Origin: Methylomicrobium agile
GTDB lineage: Bacteria; Pseudomonadota; Gammaproteobacteria; Methylococcales; Methylomonadaceae
Length of the DNA stretch: 64,000 nucleotides
Direction of reading: 5' to 3'
NCBI RefSeq assembly: GCF_000733855.1
Contig: NZ_JPOJ01000001.1
Span: forward strand, 186,001 to 250,000
In this document: positions 54,100 through 62,222 of the stretch, in pieces
Position numbering within the stretch: the first letter of the stretch is position 1
How the letters are laid out: each line of letters starts with the position of its first letter
Notes under the pieces: model-generated
Told to the model about the DNA's origin: nothing
Databases searched by the model: none
Seen by the model: only the letters and a program-made list of their open reading frames with translations
Translations under genes and position numbers: made by a program

Positions 54100-54988
54100 T
54101 GCGTTAAAAGAATACCTTAGCTTATGCCAAAACCGCGTCGAACGGGCGCTCGAAGCACGCCTGCCGGGCGAAAACATCCTGCCGCAGAAGCTGCACCAGG
54201 CAATGCGTTATTGCGTATTGGACGGCGGCAAACGGATGCGCCCGCTGCTGGCCTATTGTACCGGCAAAACGCTGGGAATCGCCCCTGAAGTGCTCGACGG
54301 CCCGGCTTGCGCAGTCGAATTCATCCATGTATATTCGCTGATCCACGACGACTTGCCGGCGATGGACGACGACGACTTGCGGCGCGGCAAACCGACCTGT
54401 CATGTCGCTTTCGACGAAGCGACCGCGATTCTGACCGGCGACGCGCTGCAGGCGCTCGCGTTTGAAGTTCTGGCGCACGACCCGGCGATCCAGGCCAGCC
54501 CCGAAAACCGGATCAAAATGATCACCACATTGGCTCGGGCCAGCGGCTCGCTGGGAATGGTCGGCGGCCAGGCGATCGATCTCGCCTCGGTCGGCACCCG
54601 GCTGAATCTGCCCGAACTCGAAAACATGCACATCCACAAGACCGGCGCGCTGATCCGGGCGAGCGTGAATCTGGCAACGCTGGCCAAACCCGATATCGAT
54701 CCTTCCGTCGCCGCCAAGCTCGATCAGTACGCTAAATGCATCGGCCTCTCGTTCCAGGTCAAGGACGACATCCTCGACGAAGAGAGCGATACCGCCACGC
54801 TCGGCAAGACCCAGGGCAAGGACAAGGACAACGGCAAACCGACCTATCCGGCCTTGCTGGGACTGGCCGGCGCCAAACAAAAAGCCCGGGAACTGCACGA
54901 AAAAGCGCTCGACAATCTGAGCATTTTCGGCAGCGAAGCCGATTTACTCCGCGATTTATCCCTTTATATCATTGAGCGGAATCACTGA
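54092..54988 (+). CDS. ispA: farnesyl diphosphate synthase
   Basis: A 298-residue prenyltransferase. The first aspartate-rich motif is LIHDDLPAMDDDDLRRGKPT and the second is FQVKDDILDEESDT. It condenses IPP with DMAPP and GPP to FPP, the substrate of the squalene synthase 6 kb downstream. Start ATG 54092 lies within the xseB stop region. Confidence 0.94.
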   Translation: MSNALKEYLSLCQNRVERALEARLPGENILPQKLHQAMRYCVLDGGKRMRPLLAYCTGKTLGIAPEVLDGPACAVEFIHVYSLIHDDLPAMDDDDLRRGKPTCHVAFDEATAILTGDALQALAFEVLAHDPAIQASPENRIKMITTLARASGSLGMVGGQAIDLASVGTRLNLPELENMHIHKTGALIRASVNLATLAKPDIDPSVAAKLDQYAKCIGLSFQVKDDILDEESDTATLGKTQGKDKDNGKPTYPALLGLAGAKQKARELHEKALDNLSIFGSEADLLRDLSLYIIERNH

Positions 54989-55118
54989 TTCCCAACTTGA
55001 TCGCTAAGAAATTAAATCGGATAATCGCAAGGCCATCTTCGTGTTCCTTCCGGGAACACGCGGATCAGCGCGCTGCCATAAGGCCCGCGCTTTGACCCCG
55101 CAAGGAATCGAGTTAAAG

Positions 55119-57014
55119 ATGAATTATTCAGGCCACTACCCCATTTTAGACACCATTGATCTTCCCGCCGATCTGCGTAAACTGAAAAAAAGTCAGCTCA
55201 AGCCGCTCGCCAAGGAACTGCGCGACTACCTGACCCACACGGTCAGCGTCTCCGGCGGCCACTTCGCGGCCGGGCTCGGCACGGTCGAGCTGACCGTGGC
55301 GCTGCACTACGTGTTCAACACCCCCGAGGACCAACTGGTCTGGGACGTCGGCCACCAGGCCTACCCGCACAAGATCCTGACCGGCCGCAAAGGCCGCATG
55401 ACCACGATCCGCACCTTCGGCGGCATCGCCGCGTTCCCGTCCCGCAGCGAGAGCGAGTACGACGCCTTCGGGGTCGGCCATTCCAGCACCTCGATCAGCG
55501 CCGCCCTGGGCATGGCGATCGCGGCCGCCCTGAAAGGCGAGCACAAGCAGATGGTGGCGATCATCGGCGACGGCAGCATCACCGGCGGGATGGCCTACGA
55601 GGCGATGAACCATGCCGGGGCCCTGGATGCGAATGTGTTGGTGATTCTGAACGACAACGAGATGTCGATCTCGCCGAACGTCGGCGCGATGAGCAATTAC
55701 CTGAGCAAAATGCTGTCGAGCCGCCTGTATGCCTCCGTTCGTGAGGAAAGCAAGAAGGTGCTCAGCAATATTCCCAGCGCCTGGGAGTTGGCACGGAGAA
55801 CCGAAGAACATCTCAAAGGCATGGTGGTGCCGGGGACGCTGTTCGAGGAACTCGGCTTCAACTACATCGGCCCGATCGACGGCCATGACCTGGACGTGCT
55901 GGTCCCGACCCTGGAAAACCTGAAGGCGATGCCCGGCCCCCGCCTCTTGCACATCGTCACCAAGAAGGGCAAGGGCTATGCCCCGGCCGAGAAGGATCCG
56001 CTGGCCTACCACGGCGTGCCCGCCTTCGATCCCCGCCAGGACTCGTTGCCGAAGTCGGCCCCCTCCCCGCACCCCACCTACACCGAAGTGTTCGGCCGCT
56101 GGCTCTGCGACATGGCCGAACAGGACGAGCGCCTCTTGGGCATCACCCCGGCCATGCGCGAGGGCTCGGGCCTGGTCAAGTTCTCCGAACGCTTCCCGGA
56201 CCGTTATTTCGATGTCGCCATCGCCGAGCAGCATGCGGTGACCCTGGCCGCGGGCCAGGCCTGCCAGGGCGCCAAGCCGGTGGTGGCGATCTATTCGACC
56301 TTCCTGCAGCGGGCCTACGACCAACTGATTCATGATGTCGCGATCCAGAACCTGGATGTGCTGTTTGCGCTGGACCGGGCCGGGCTGGTCGGCCCCGACG
56401 GCCCGACCCATGCCGGCAGCTTCGATTTCAGTTACCTGAGCTGCGTGCCGAACCTGGTGGTGATGGCCCCGGCCGACGAGAACGAGTGCCGGCAGATGCT
56501 CTATACCGGCTTTCGCCATGACGGCCCGGCGGCGGTCCGCTACCCGCGCGGCAAAGGGCCGGGAGTGGCGGTCGAGCAGACGATGACCGCCCTGCCGATC
56601 GGCCAGGGCGAGATCCGCCGCCAGGGCAGCAAGATCGCGATCCTGGCCTGGGGCAGTCTGGTCGCCCCGGCGCTGCAGGCGGCCGAACGCTTCGGCGCCA
56701 CGGTCGCCAACATGCGCTTCGTGAAGCCGCTCGATGCCGCCTTGATCCGCGAGCTCGCCGACAGCCATGAAATCCTGGTCACGGTCGAGGAGAATGTGCT
56801 CGCGGGCGGGGCCGGCAGTGCGGTGAACCAGTGCCTGCAGGCCCAGCGCATCCTGATGCCGGTCTTGAACCTGGGCCTCCCCGATGCTTTCGTCGAGCAG
56901 GGTACCCGCGAAGAACTGCTTGCCCTCTGCGGCCTCGATGCCCAGGGCATCGCCGACCGCATCGAAGCGTTCTGCCCCGAATTGTTCCGAAAAGAACTTG
57001 ACGTTGCGGTCTAA
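55119..57014 (+). CDS. dxs: 1-deoxy-D-xylulose-5-phosphate synthase
   Basis: A 631-residue thiamine-diphosphate enzyme making DXP from pyruvate and glyceraldehyde-3-phosphate, the entry to the MEP pathway. ThDP motif: [19 protein letters not shown]...LNDNEMSIS. Catalytic His/Glu: [10 protein letters not shown] and [16 protein letters not shown] start at ATG 55119 ([10 protein letters not shown]). Between about 55190 and 56960, glutamate is mostly GAG and G+C is higher than in the neighbours, which strongly prefer GAA. The segment may have been acquired by recombination. Confidence 0.96.
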   Translation: MNYSGHYPILDTIDLPADLRKLKKSQLKPLAKELRDYLTHTVSVSGGHFAAGLGTVELTVALHYVFNTPEDQLVWDVGHQAYPHKILTGRKGRMTTIRTFGGIAAFPSRSESEYDAFGVGHSSTSISAALGMAIAAALKGEHKQMVAIIGDGSITGGMAYEAMNHAGALDANVLVILNDNEMSISPNVGAMSNYLSKMLSSRLYASVREESKKVLSNIPSAWELARRTEEHLKGMVVPGTLFEELGFNYIGPIDGHDLDVLVPTLENLKAMPGPRLLHIVTKKGKGYAPAEKDPLAYHGVPAFDPRQDSLPKSAPSPHPTYTEVFGRWLCDMAEQDERLLGITPAMREGSGLVKFSERFPDRYFDVAIAEQHAVTLAAGQACQGAKPVVAIYSTFLQRAYDQLIHDVAIQNLDVLFALDRAGLVGPDGPTHAGSFDFSYLSCVPNLVVMAPADENECRQMLYTGFRHDGPAAVRYPRGKGPGVAVEQTMTALPIGQGEIRRQGSKIAILAWGSLVAPALQAAERFGATVANMRFVKPLDAALIRELADSHEILVTVEENVLAGGAGSAVNQCLQAQRILMPVLNLGLPDAFVEQGTREELLALCGLDAQGIADRIEAFCPELFRKELDVAV

Positions 57015-57033
57015 AAGCACTCCTATAGATGAA

Positions 57034-57060
57034 GGTTGCCGTCTCGGCAACCCGACTTTT
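57034..57060 (+). terminator. dxs terminator
   Basis: GGTTGCCG (57034-57041) pairs with CGGCAACC (57045-57052) around a 3-base loop, followed by CGACTTTTTCTTT. It separates dxs from apt. Confidence 0.75.
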
Positions 57061-57087
57061 TCTTTAACCTCTGCAGTTTCCCGACCC

Positions 57088-57603
57088 ATGAACCGTTTGA
57101 TTAACAAAATCCGAGATATTCCCGATTTTCCGAAACCCGGCATCCTGTTCAAGGATATCACGCCGCTGGTTAAAGACCCGGCAACCTTGAAACTGGCGGT
57201 CCACCAGCTGATGGAACCTTTTCTGGGCAGCCGGATCACCGCGATTGCAGGCATGGAGGCAAGAGGTTTTATTTTCGGCTCCCTGGTGGCCTGGGAAATG
57301 GGATTGCCCTTCATTCCACTCAGAAAACCCGGCAAACTGCCTTATGACGTACAAAGCGTCTCGTACGATCTGGAGTACGGATCGGCGGCGCTTGAAGCGC
57401 ATATCGACGCATTCGAAGCGGACGACAAGGTGCTGTTGATCGACGATTTATTGGCGACCGGCGGGACCGCCAGAGCCAGTTGCGAACTGATCGAGAAGCT
57501 CGGCGCCGAAATCGTCGCGTGCGCTTTCGTGGTGGAGCTGGATTTTTTAAACGGCAGGGAAAAACTTGAAAACTATCGGGTCCATAGCCTGCTGCATTTC
57601 TGA
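57088..57603 (+). CDS. apt: adenine phosphoribosyltransferase
   Basis: A 171-residue type I PRTase. It begins MNRLINKIRDIPDFPKPGIL, has GMEARGFIFGS and the PRPP-binding motif VLLIDDLLATGGTA. It salvages adenine to AMP. ATG 57088 matches the family start; the open frame extends upstream into dxs only by chance. No strong ribosome site is visible before it. Confidence 0.95.
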   Translation: MNRLINKIRDIPDFPKPGILFKDITPLVKDPATLKLAVHQLMEPFLGSRITAIAGMEARGFIFGSLVAWEMGLPFIPLRKPGKLPYDVQSVSYDLEYGSAALEAHIDAFEADDKVLLIDDLLATGGTARASCELIEKLGAEIVACAFVVELDFLNGREKLENYRVHSLLHF

Positions 57604-57660
57604 ATCGTTCCGTAGGGGACGATGCTCAATCCTCCATTGGATTAAGCAAAAGGTATACGA

Positions 57661-58743
57661 TTACTTCGATTTAAGCGCTTTCCGCGATTTTTTCTTCGCT
57701 ACTTCGGCTTTTGCCAATTGATACTCGAGGCGGGCCTGCTCGTATTTGCTTTTCGCATCGAGATAGGCGGCACCCTGTTCGCCGGCAGCCCGATTTACCG
57801 AGACGGAAGCCGCCGCGACGGGTGAAGAAACCGTTGCCGCAGCTGACGGCGCAGCGGCTCTGCTTTCCTCAGGTTTAAAAGGCTCTTGAGCCACCGCCGG
57901 TTCGGCATCTGCGGCATTCGCCTGCGGCTGTTCGCCATCGGCAGGTTTTGCCGCATCATCAAGCAAATCGTCTTCGAAATCCGCCAGATCGTTCTTTATT
58001 TCGGATTTGCCGTCGGTCGCCAGATTCTGCCGCCATTGCAGGAACGACTCACGGGTGAACACGTAAGGATCGAGCGCGGCTTCATCGATGAATTTCAATG
58101 CGCCTTCCGCATTCGCTCGTGCGTTCAGCATCTGTACCAGTTGTACAGGCATGCCGACATAAGTAGCCGGGTTCGCGGCGGTATCGAATACCGAGCCCGG
58201 AATACCGCGCGCGGTCGACGGTCCGAGAAAAGGGATCACCAGATAGGAACCTTGAGGCACGCCCCAAACAGCCAGAGTTTGCTCGAAATCCTCATCGTTT
58301 TGCTCGAGCCCCGCATATTGGGCAACATCAAGCAGACCGCCGACGCCGGCGGTCGTATTGATCAGGAATCGCCCCGTATCTTCCGCGCTTTGTTGAAACT
58401 TGGCCTGCATCAGGTCATTCAACACCACATTGATGTTTTTCAGGTTGGTGAAAAAATTCGACACTCCGGTCTGCATGAATTGTGGAGTCGCCCATTTGTA
58501 AGCATTTGCAATCGGTCCGGCCACATAATTATCCACCTTGTCGTTAAAGGCGAAAACCTTGCGGTTGAGATTCTCGTAAGGGTCGACAGGATTGGAAGGC
58601 GTAGCACTGGCTGTGGGCGGAGTCTTTTCGCCGGTCGAAGCGCAGCCGGTCAACGCCAGCGCGACACCCAAAACACACAATGCGGAAAAAACAGGTAAAA
58701 GTCTGCGGGAGTAAAAGCCGCCAATTACTTTATCGATGACCAT
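57661..58743 (-). CDS. mlaA: outer-membrane lipoprotein MlaA (VacJ)
   Basis: A 360-residue lipoprotein with lipobox LTGC at about residue 34. The MlaA domain has DPYENLNRKVFAFNDKVDNY, FLINTTAGVGGLLDVA and WGVPQGSYLVIPFLGPST. A C-terminal tail of about 100 residues is rich in Ala/Glu and ends in basic residues, an extension not present in E. coli MlaA. MlaA removes misplaced phospholipids from the outer leaflet. It lies 4 bp after hpnM, so lipid transport is coupled to hopanoid genes. Confidence 0.92.
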   Translation of the reverse strand: MVIDKVIGGFYSRRLLPVFSALCVLGVALALTGCASTGEKTPPTASATPSNPVDPYENLNRKVFAFNDKVDNYVAGPIANAYKWATPQFMQTGVSNFFTNLKNINVVLNDLMQAKFQQSAEDTGRFLINTTAGVGGLLDVAQYAGLEQNDEDFEQTLAVWGVPQGSYLVIPFLGPSTARGIPGSVFDTAANPATYVGMPVQLVQMLNARANAEGALKFIDEAALDPYVFTRESFLQWRQNLATDGKSEIKNDLADFEDDLLDDAAKPADGEQPQANAADAEPAVAQEPFKPEESRAAAPSAAATVSSPVAAASVSVNRAAGEQGAAYLDAKSKYEQARLEYQLAKAEVAKKKSRKALKSK

Positions 58744-58747
58744 GGAA

Positions 58748-59368
58748 TTACAATTTTGAATAATTATCTATCTTTTCGTTGATTTTCGCGATTAAAGCGT
58801 CGAAACCTTCACGCTGCAAGATCGTAGTGTATTCCGATCTTCTCAATGCCAGATCACTAACGCCATCGGCAATGATATTGATGATGCGCCAGCTATCGCC
58901 TTTTTCTTTCAGCCAGTAGTCGAATTTATGCGACTTTTCGCCCGGCACCTTGAAGAGGTAATGCACAACAACGCCGCCGCGCGCCGTTTGCTCTTCGGAT
59001 TCGAAAGCGAACGACTCGCCGCCATACTCCTTGAAATTATGCGCATAAGATGCGATGCTCAATCTGCTGAACACATCGACCAGCTTGTCCTGCTGCTCGG
59101 TGGTCAGCTTTTCCCATTCCTTGCCAACCACGACGCGGGCAATCTTGACCAGATCATGGCTTTCGGATACCGGTTCGGCCAGTTTATCATATCGCCCTGC
59201 ATAGCCGAGCGTTTTGCCGTTTTTCATTACATCGATCAACTCGGCCTGAAACTTTTCCACGACCGCTCTGGCACTCATTCCACCTGCCGCTCCGGCAAAT
59301 GCGCCAATCGGCGCCACCAGCAAGAGCACGAGCACAGCCATCCATTTTGATTGTTTCGCTGTCATCAT
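58748..59368 (-). CDS. hpnM: MlaC-family periplasmic lipid-binding protein HpnM
   Basis: A 206-residue exported protein of the MlaC/Ttg2D fold with a signal peptide (MAVLVLLLVAPIGAFAGAAG). Conserved blocks: YDKLAEPVSESHDLVKIARV, RLSIASYAHNFKEY and WRIINIIADGVSDLALRRSEY. Next to hpnH it fits HpnM, the hopanoid-associated form, though plain MlaC would look similar. I start at ATG 59368 (two tandem ATG). It presumably carries hopanoids or phospholipids between membranes together with MlaA. Confidence 0.85.
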   Translation of the reverse strand: MMTAKQSKWMAVLVLLLVAPIGAFAGAAGGMSARAVVEKFQAELIDVMKNGKTLGYAGRYDKLAEPVSESHDLVKIARVVVGKEWEKLTTEQQDKLVDVFSRLSIASYAHNFKEYGGESFAFESEEQTARGGVVVHYLFKVPGEKSHKFDYWLKEKGDSWRIINIIADGVSDLALRRSEYTTILQREGFDALIAKINEKIDNYSKL

Positions 59369-59541
59369 TTTAAAATCCCGATTTAAACAAATTAAAACTG
59401 TAACAACGGCCAACGGGCGGGGCAAAACTGCACCGCCCGTTGGCCGTCGAACGATCGATTGAAGGAGCAAGCCTTTTATATTTAATTCGATGAAGCCTTT
59501 TACCCTCTTCGGCAGCCGAACTGTATCGGACAGGCTTGCCG

Positions 59542-60648
59542 CTATTCCACTCTGATCGGAATACCGGAAAAAGTCGCCTGCGGTTTGACTTCCGCATAGA
59601 CCGGAGCCGGCTCCGGCACCATTTCCCCGCTGGTTTTAGGACCTTTGATTGCGGTCAAAATTCCCTTTAACGGATTCTGCAGCATATCTTCCACCGCGGT
59701 CGCCTCATAACCGCAATGGGCCATGCAATTGGCGCATTTCGGGTTATTTACCGTACCGTATTTCTCCCATGGCGTGGTTTCGATCAACTCCTTGAAACTG
59801 GAGGTGTAGCCTTCATCCGCCAACAGGTAGCAAGGCTTCTGCCAGCCGAACACGTTGCGGGTCGGATTGCCCCAAGGCGTGCAGTTATAGCGTTGGTTAC
59901 CGGCCAGATAATCCAGGTACAATGCCGAATGATTCAATTTCCATTTGCGTTTCTTTTCTTTGCCGATCCGGAAAATACCCCGGAACAATTCCTTGACGTC
60001 CCTGCCCTTGATGAAAACATCCTGTCTCGGCGCGCGCTCGTAGCTGAAACCCGGCGCAATCGTAACGCCTTCGACACCTAACTCCGTCACATAATCGAGA
60101 AACTCGGCCACCTCGTGATCTTTCTCGCCCTGAAACAGCGTGCAGTTCACGGTAACCCGGAACCCCTTGCCGAGCGCCAGCTTGATCGCCTCGACCGCCC
60201 GGTCGAATACCCCTTCCTGGCATACCGACGCATCATGGCGCTCGCGCAGGCCATCCAAATGCACCGAGAAAGTCAAATAAGGGGACGGCTTGTAATCGTC
60301 GATCCGCTTCTTCAGCAGCAGCGCGTTCGTACACAGATACACATATTTCTTGCGCGCGATGATGCCTTCGACGATCCTCGGCATTTCCTTGTGAATCAAA
60401 GGCTCGCCACCCGGAATCGACACCATCGGCGCATTGCATTCGTCGACCGCCTGCATGCACTCTTCATAAGAGAGGCGCTTATCGAGAATTTCGTTGGAAT
60501 AATCGATCTTGCCGCACCCCGCGCAAGCCAAATTACAGCGGAACAGCGGTTCCAGCATCAACACCAGGGGATATTTCTTCACGCCTTTGATTTTTTGCTT
60601 GAGCAGATAAGTGCCTACTGTTAACTGTTGACGTATTGGAACTCCCAC
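59542..60648 (-). CDS. hpnH: adenosyl-hopene transferase HpnH (radical SAM)
   Basis: A 368-residue enzyme that adds an adenosyl group to diploptene, the first step to C35 bacteriohopanepolyols. The radical-SAM cluster motif is CNLACAGCGK near residue 42. SIPGGEPLIHKEMPRI, TFSVHLDGLRERHD and a C-terminal cysteine cluster (CANCMAHCGYEA) follow. I choose GTG 60648 (read VGVPIRQQL) because GGAGGG lies 7 bp upstream and the family starts here. It runs divergently from squalene synthase and shc. Confidence 0.94.
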   Translation of the reverse strand: MGVPIRQQLTVGTYLLKQKIKGVKKYPLVLMLEPLFRCNLACAGCGKIDYSNEILDKRLSYEECMQAVDECNAPMVSIPGGEPLIHKEMPRIVEGIIARKKYVYLCTNALLLKKRIDDYKPSPYLTFSVHLDGLRERHDASVCQEGVFDRAVEAIKLALGKGFRVTVNCTLFQGEKDHEVAEFLDYVTELGVEGVTIAPGFSYERAPRQDVFIKGRDVKELFRGIFRIGKEKKRKWKLNHSALYLDYLAGNQRYNCTPWGNPTRNVFGWQKPCYLLADEGYTSSFKELIETTPWEKYGTVNNPKCANCMAHCGYEATAVEDMLQNPLKGILTAIKGPKTSGEMVPEPAPVYAEVKPQATFSGIPIRVE

Positions 60649-61112
60649 GCGAAAACCCTCCAAAAGAAATTCAAAAAAATTGCGGACTCCGTTTTCGGAC
60701 CCGCGATTCCTAAACCGATACGGACGTCGCCGCCTGTTGCATATCAACAACAATCCTGCCATTTTACTGCCAATACGGCCGTTTTCGAGTAAAATGGCCT
60801 CAAAAGCAAACGCTTTGAACGAGCGTCTGTTTCATTTTGGTGACTAGAATACTCTTTTTTTTCACACGACTCCAGTTTTAACAACAAAATATCTGAATTA
60901 CACGACGAACTCGCCTTTACCCTTTCCTCTCTCCCTAACTTAAATAGTCCTTGTATCTTTTTGTTTTTTCTTTGTTTTCTATATACACTCCAATACTGCA
61001 GCAATCATATTGGCAACAAAACAACATTACTTTGCAAATTGCCAACAAACAAGCTATCATTGCGGTCAATGAAAAAGAACCACTCCTTCAATAGACCGAA
61101 GGACTCTCGCTT
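60649..61112. other. AT-rich divergent promoter region of the hopanoid locus
   Basis: 464 bp between the starts of hpnH and squalene synthase; strongly AT-rich from about 60830 to 61080. An 86-codon minus-strand frame (60744-61004) is of odd composition and not called. It should hold the promoters of both arms. Confidence 0.5.
61032..61060 (+). promoter_or_regulatory. sigma-70-like promoter of squalene synthase-shc
   Basis: -35 TTGCAA (61032-61037), a 17-bp spacer and -10 TATCAT (61055-61060), about 50 bp before the squalene synthase ATG. Good fit in both boxes and in spacing. Confidence 0.6.
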
Positions 61113-62213
61113 ATGAATGAAGATCGAAATTTTTTGAACGACCCTAAATCACTGAGCAAACTTCCTGACGATGCCTTTCAGACGGAACTGCTGAAAGGCG
61201 TGTCCAGAACCTTTGCATTGACCATTCCTCAGTTGCCCCAGCCGCTGTACGGACCGGTCGCCAATGCCTATCTGCTCTGCCGGATCGTCGATACGATCGA
61301 AGACGAAGTCTCGTTGACGCCGGAACAGAAAAGTTATTTTTGTTCCGACTTCATCGATGTCGTTAAAACCGGCCTCAATTCCGAACCGTTTGCGGCCGAA
61401 CTGGCGCCTTTGCTGTCGGATAAAACCCTGCCCGCCGAACATACGCTGATCCATGTGATGCCGCGCGTGATCGAGATCACCCACTCGCTTGATCCGGAGC
61501 AGATCGATGCGCTCGCCGAGTGCGTCGCTACGATGGCGGAAGGCATGTCCGCGTTCCAGTCGCAAAATCTGCAGCACGGGCTGCCCACGCTGGCCGATCT
61601 CGATAAATATTGCTACTACGTTGCGGGCTGCGTCGGTGAAATGCTGGCCAAACTGTTTTGCCATTACTCGCCGACAATCGCCGAGCACAAGGACGAGCTT
61701 CTGCGCTTGTCGGTCTCTTTTGGCCAGGGTCTGCAAATGACCAATATCCTGAAAGACATCTGGGACGATGCGGAACGCGGCGTCTGCTGGCTGCCGCAGG
61801 ACATTTTTCGCGAAACCGGTTTCGATTTGAAAAAACAGACGCCGGATGCCAACGATCCAAATTACAAGAAAGGCTTGACGCACCTGATCGGCATAGCGCA
61901 CGGCCATCTCCGCAATGCATTGCGTTATACGCAGTTGTTGCCGGCGCATGAAACGGGACTGCGCAATTTCTGCCTGTGGGCATTGGGGATGGCGGTGCTG
62001 ACGTTGAAGAAAATCAAACGGCACCTCGACTTCAACCGCTCCGAGCAGGTCAAGATTTCAAGGAAAAGCGTGAAGGCGACGATTTTCGCGACCCGGCTGA
62101 CCGTGCGCAGCAACCGGCTGCTCGAATTGCTTTTCGATATGGCGGGACGGGAGCTCAAAACCCCCGAATGGCAATACACCGCACCCAATTTATTAGCTCA
62201 ATTAAACCATTAA
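61113..62213 (+). CDS. squalene synthase (farnesyl-diphosphate farnesyltransferase type)
   Basis: A 366-residue trans-prenyl synthase. The first aspartate-rich motif is CRIVDTIEDE, the second is TNILKDIWDDAERG, and YYVAGCVGEMLAKLF is the conserved helix. The DTIED form resembles the one-enzyme squalene synthase rather than the bacterial HpnC/HpnD pair, neither of which is seen here. It would join two FPP to squalene. It lies 9 bp before shc, its product's user. A phytoene synthase identity is unlikely in this context. Confidence 0.85.
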   Translation: MNEDRNFLNDPKSLSKLPDDAFQTELLKGVSRTFALTIPQLPQPLYGPVANAYLLCRIVDTIEDEVSLTPEQKSYFCSDFIDVVKTGLNSEPFAAELAPLLSDKTLPAEHTLIHVMPRVIEITHSLDPEQIDALAECVATMAEGMSAFQSQNLQHGLPTLADLDKYCYYVAGCVGEMLAKLFCHYSPTIAEHKDELLRLSVSFGQGLQMTNILKDIWDDAERGVCWLPQDIFRETGFDLKKQTPDANDPNYKKGLTHLIGIAHGHLRNALRYTQLLPAHETGLRNFCLWALGMAVLTLKKIKRHLDFNRSEQVKISRKSVKATIFATRLTVRSNRLLELLFDMAGRELKTPEWQYTAPNLLAQLNH

Positions 62214-62222
62214 GGACACCCC

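Noticed and set aside
55146-57335. 729-codon minus-strand frame opposite dxs
   Set aside because: The high GC content of dxs leaves the opposite strand free of stops; the product is rich in His/Gln/Arg with no domain.
60744-61004. 86-codon minus-strand frame in the AT-rich hopanoid promoter region
   Set aside because: Low-complexity Lys/Ser-rich product without a homologous motif; it overlaps the upstream part of the hpnH frame, where the true start is GTG 60648.
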